From assembly GCA_002407905.1 (NCBI GenBank), contig DHPL01000036.1, positions 423 through 7,803 on the forward strand: 7,381 bases of DNA. Direction: 5' to 3'. Position numbers and translations under genes: made by a program. The notes under the pieces were generated by a model that searched no databases, was not told where the DNA came from, and worked only from the letters and a program-made list of their open reading frames with translations. This stretch comes from Anaerolineaceae bacterium UBA5365 (lineage in GTDB: Bacteria; Chloroflexota; Anaerolineae; Anaerolineales; Anaerolineaceae). Positions 5,467 to 7,381 of the stretch are shown here, one piece after another (position 1 is the first letter of the stretch; every line of letters starts with the position of its first letter).

Positions 5467-6210
5467 ATGCATCTGGCCAATTTTTTTGGAACTAATCCCC
5501 GTGCCGCCCTGGGCTTCTCTGGCGGCGTGGATTCGGCTTACCTGCTTTATGCAGGCTTGAAGCAAGGGGCTGAGATCCAGCCTTATTATGTGCGCAGCGC
5601 CTTCCAGCCGGAATTTGAACACAAGGACGCTCTAAGACTCTGTGAAGAGTTGGGGGTGAGCCTTGTAACCATCGAACTGGATATCCTGGCGATCCCGGAA
5701 GTGGCCAGCAACCCTGCCCGCAGGTGTTACTTCTGCAAGAAAGCCATTTTCACCGCCTTAAAGCAAAGGGCATTACAGGACGGCTACACGCTGCTGATCG
5801 ACGGAAGCAATGCCTCAGATGATGCAGAAGACCGCCCCGGCATGCAAGCTTTGGCAGAACTCCAGGTTCGCTCGCCATTAAGGGAGGCCGGCCTCACCAA
5901 GGCTGAAATCCGGCAGCTTTCAAAGGAGGCAGGGCTTTTTACCTGGAATAAACCCGCCTATGCCTGCCTGGCAACCCGCATCCCTACTGAAACGCCTATT
6001 CAGGCTAACGACCTGCGGCGGGTGGAAGCCGCTGAGGACTTATTGAAGCAGATGGGCTTTTCTGACTTGCGTGTCAGGCTCTTCCATGGCGCGGCGCGCC
6101 TGCAGCTGCCCCAGGATCAGATGCAAACCGCGCTGGAAAATGCCGCCGCACTTCGTACTGCACTTGCCCCCTACTTCGAAACCGTTTTACTGGACCTTGC
6201 CGGGAGATAA
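5467..6210 (+). CDS. larE: LarE, ATP-dependent sulfur insertase for the nickel-pincer cofactor
   Basis: A 247-residue PP-loop enzyme. S-G-G-V-D-S at residues 18-23 is the ATP pyrophosphatase loop. C-Y-F-C-K at 87-91, D-G-S-N-A-S-D-D near 112-119 and K-P-A-Y-A-C-L-A-T-R ending at 170 are LarE signatures, followed by R-V-E-A-A-E (185-190). LarE adenylates the carboxylates of the pyridinium-dicarboxylate mononucleotide made by LarB and replaces them with thiocarboxylates. In Lactobacillus plantarum LarE the sulfur comes from a sacrificed cysteine (Cys176), to which C167 here appears to correspond. C87 and C90 together with C167 give three cysteines that could instead hold a 4Fe-4S cluster, as reported for Thermotoga maritima LarE. 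The ATG at 5467 is preferred because GGAG at 5452-5455 is well spaced for it; a GTG at 5455 would add four residues but lacks a ribosome site. larB starts 3 nt after its stop. Confidence 0.92.
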   Translation: MHLANFFGTNPRAALGFSGGVDSAYLLYAGLKQGAEIQPYYVRSAFQPEFEHKDALRLCEELGVSLVTIELDILAIPEVASNPARRCYFCKKAIFTALKQRALQDGYTLLIDGSNASDDAEDRPGMQALAELQVRSPLREAGLTKAEIRQLSKEAGLFTWNKPAYACLATRIPTETPIQANDLRRVEAAEDLLKQMGFSDLRVRLFHGAARLQLPQDQMQTALENAAALRTALAPYFETVLLDLAGR

Positions 6211-6213
6211 GAG

Positions 6214-6969
6214 ATGAAAGAACAGGAATTAACGCGTTTGCTTGAGGCTGTTGCGGCCGGTCAGTTAAATGTGGAAGATGCGAAAATGCGCCTGAAAATG
6301 GAGCCTTTCGATGACCTTGGCTTTGCGAAACTGGATACACACCGGGAATTGCGCCAGGGGGTGGCTGAAGTGATCTATGGTGCAAGCAAAAACCCCGATC
6401 AAATAATTGCCATCGCCCGCAAAATGCGTGAGAACGGCCAAGGCACAGTTCTCATAACCCGCCTTGGGCCGGAAGCTGCGAAACTGATCGAAGCAAGCCT
6501 GCCCCTGCAATATAACCCCCTGGGCAAGGTGGGCACGATTGGGGAGCTTCCAAGTCCAGATGGCTTGGGGCAAATCATGATCGTAACCGGAGGGACCAGC
6601 GATATTCCAGTCGCGGAAGAAGCCGCGGTCACCGCTGAGGCCTTGGGCAATGAGGTCTTGCGCCTTTACGACGTAGGAGTGGCAGGTCTGCACCGCTTGC
6701 TGGCCCATACCGAAGCCGTGATGCGCGCGACGGTGATTATCGCCATCGCGGGCATGGAAGGCGCCCTTGCCAGCGTGGTCGGCGGCCTGGCCAGCTGCCC
6801 GGTAATCGCCGTGCCTACCAGCGTTGGTTATGGCGCCTCCTTCAATGGATTGGCAGCCTTGCTCTCGATGCTCAACTCTTGTGCCACTGGGGTCAGCGTT
6901 GTCAACATCGATAATGGGTTCGGAGCCGCATACATGGCCAGCATGATCAATCACATCGGGGTGAAATAA
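6214..6969 (+). CDS. larB: LarB, nicotinic acid adenine dinucleotide carboxylase/hydrolase
   Basis: A 251-residue protein of the usual LarB length. The C-terminal two thirds resemble the PurE (AIR carboxylase) fold: T-G-G-T-S-D-I-P-V-A-E-E at 125-136, a Gly/Ala-rich A-G-M-E-G-A-L-A-S-V-V-G region at 179-190, and V-P-T-S-V-G-Y-G at 200-207. C223 in L-N-S-C-A-T-G-V, followed by V-V-N-I-D-N-G-F-G-A-A, matches the cysteine (Cys221 in L. plantarum) that attaches to the substrate ring. LarB carboxylates the pyridinium ring of NaAD at C5 and hydrolyses the phosphoanhydride, giving AMP and the dicarboxylate mononucleotide passed on to LarE. The ribosome site GGGAG (6202-6206) overlaps the end of larE, and larC starts 2 nt after its stop, so translation is likely coupled. 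All key residues expected are present. Confidence 0.95.
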   Translation: MKEQELTRLLEAVAAGQLNVEDAKMRLKMEPFDDLGFAKLDTHRELRQGVAEVIYGASKNPDQIIAIARKMRENGQGTVLITRLGPEAAKLIEASLPLQYNPLGKVGTIGELPSPDGLGQIMIVTGGTSDIPVAEEAAVTAEALGNEVLRLYDVGVAGLHRLLAHTEAVMRATVIIAIAGMEGALASVVGGLASCPVIAVPTSVGYGASFNGLAALLSMLNSCATGVSVVNIDNGFGAAYMASMINHIGVK

Positions 6970-6971
6970 AC

Positions 6972-7381
6972 ATGAAAACGCTTTACCTTGAATGCAATAT
7001 GGGTGCTGCCGGAGACATGCTGATGGCCGCTCTATTTGAATTACTATCCGAGGATGAAAAGGCTTCCTTTCTTGGACGCATGAATGCGTTGGGGCTTGAA
7101 GGCGTGAGCGTTGAAGCCCTGCGGGACGAGAAATGCGGTATCGTGGGAACCCGGATGCAGGTCAGTATGTCTGGAGAAGTCGAGGAAAGCCATGATGCCG
7201 ACCTCTCAAGCCCTGATCATCAGCACGGCCTTGATCATCATCACGAAGGGGGGCACAGCCACTATCATCACGAACCCGCAGAGTCCAACGCTCAGAGCCA
7301 TACCATCGCCCATTTCCATGACCACTCAGGCATGGTAGAAATCGAAGCCCGCATTCAGGGCTTACCAGTAAGTGAGAAAGT
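6972..7381 (+). CDS. larC: LarC, nickel insertion enzyme (cyclometallase), N-terminal part
   Basis: 136 codons plus two bases are seen; the gene runs off the right edge. The start M-K-T-L-Y-L-E-C-N-M-G-A-A-G-D-M-L is the typical LarC N-terminus. Residues 74-118 hold 14 histidines, with a run H-H-H at 89-91, a His-rich region as known in LarC that is thought to gather nickel. LarC inserts Ni into the pincer nucleotide in a CTP-dependent reaction, the last step of NPN cofactor synthesis. GGGGTG at 6958-6963 is a modest ribosome site 8 nt before the ATG. In L. plantarum larC is expressed as LarC1 and LarC2 joined by a ribosomal frameshift; that region would lie off the window, and no frameshift is seen in the part present. 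Confidence 0.93.
   Translation, partial: MKTLYLECNMGAAGDMLMAALFELLSEDEKASFLGRMNALGLEGVSVEALRDEKCGIVGTRMQVSMSGEVEESHDADLSSPDHQHGLDHHHEGGHSHYHHEPAESNAQSHTIAHFHDHSGMVEIEARIQGLPVSEK

Noticed and set aside
6265..6954. A 229-codon open frame on the minus strand opposite larB
   Set aside because: It is a shadow of the well-conserved larB frame; the translation is low in recognisable motifs.
1..7381. CRISPR arrays, tRNA genes, insertion sequences, phage or defence genes
   Set aside because: No regularly spaced repeats, tRNA-like cloverleaf, transposase motif or defence-protein motif was seen on either strand.

Overview
The window reads as a stretch of bacterial chromosome with four separate transcription blocks. 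The organism is probably an anaerobic Chloroflexota bacterium of the Anaerolineae type. This is an inference from three things: a surface protein with long E-P-T linkers and Cna-B-like domains, a nickel-pincer cofactor (lar) cluster, and middling GC content with AT-rich intergenic DNA. No rRNA or other marker gene is present to prove it.

Left part, minus strand (1-2447): the first 816 residues of a very large secreted protein. It has a Sec signal peptide, a roughly 145-residue Pro/Glu/Thr-rich stalk, one degenerate Cna-B-like domain, four complete Cna-B-like domains and the start of another. The C-terminus, and so any cell-wall or membrane anchor, lies off the left edge. Its upstream region has a well-formed sigma-70-type promoter and, just downstream of the predicted start of transcription, a perfect 10-bp inverted repeat that may be an operator or a 5'-end mRNA hairpin.

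Middle (2708-5319): a PAPS-type sulfotransferase on the minus strand and an M29 metallo-aminopeptidase on the plus strand are divergently transcribed from a 119-bp region. That region holds a perfect TATAAT box for each direction. The minus-strand box is so close to the sulfotransferase ATG that its mRNA should be leaderless or nearly so. The aminopeptidase is followed by an 11-bp GC-rich hairpin.

Right part, plus strand (5467-7381): larE, larB and the start of larC form a tight operon with gaps of 3 and 2 nt. Together these make the nickel-pincer nucleotide (NPN) cofactor: LarB carboxylates and hydrolyses nicotinic acid adenine dinucleotide, LarE inserts the sulfurs, and LarC inserts nickel. 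The lactate racemase LarA or another LarA-family enzyme that would use the cofactor is not in the window, and neither is a nickel transporter.

No clearly undescribed system is visible. The best leads are the palindrome at the adhesin promoter, the leaderless sulfotransferase start, the three-cysteine LarE, and the adhesin domain that appears to have lost its isopeptide residues.
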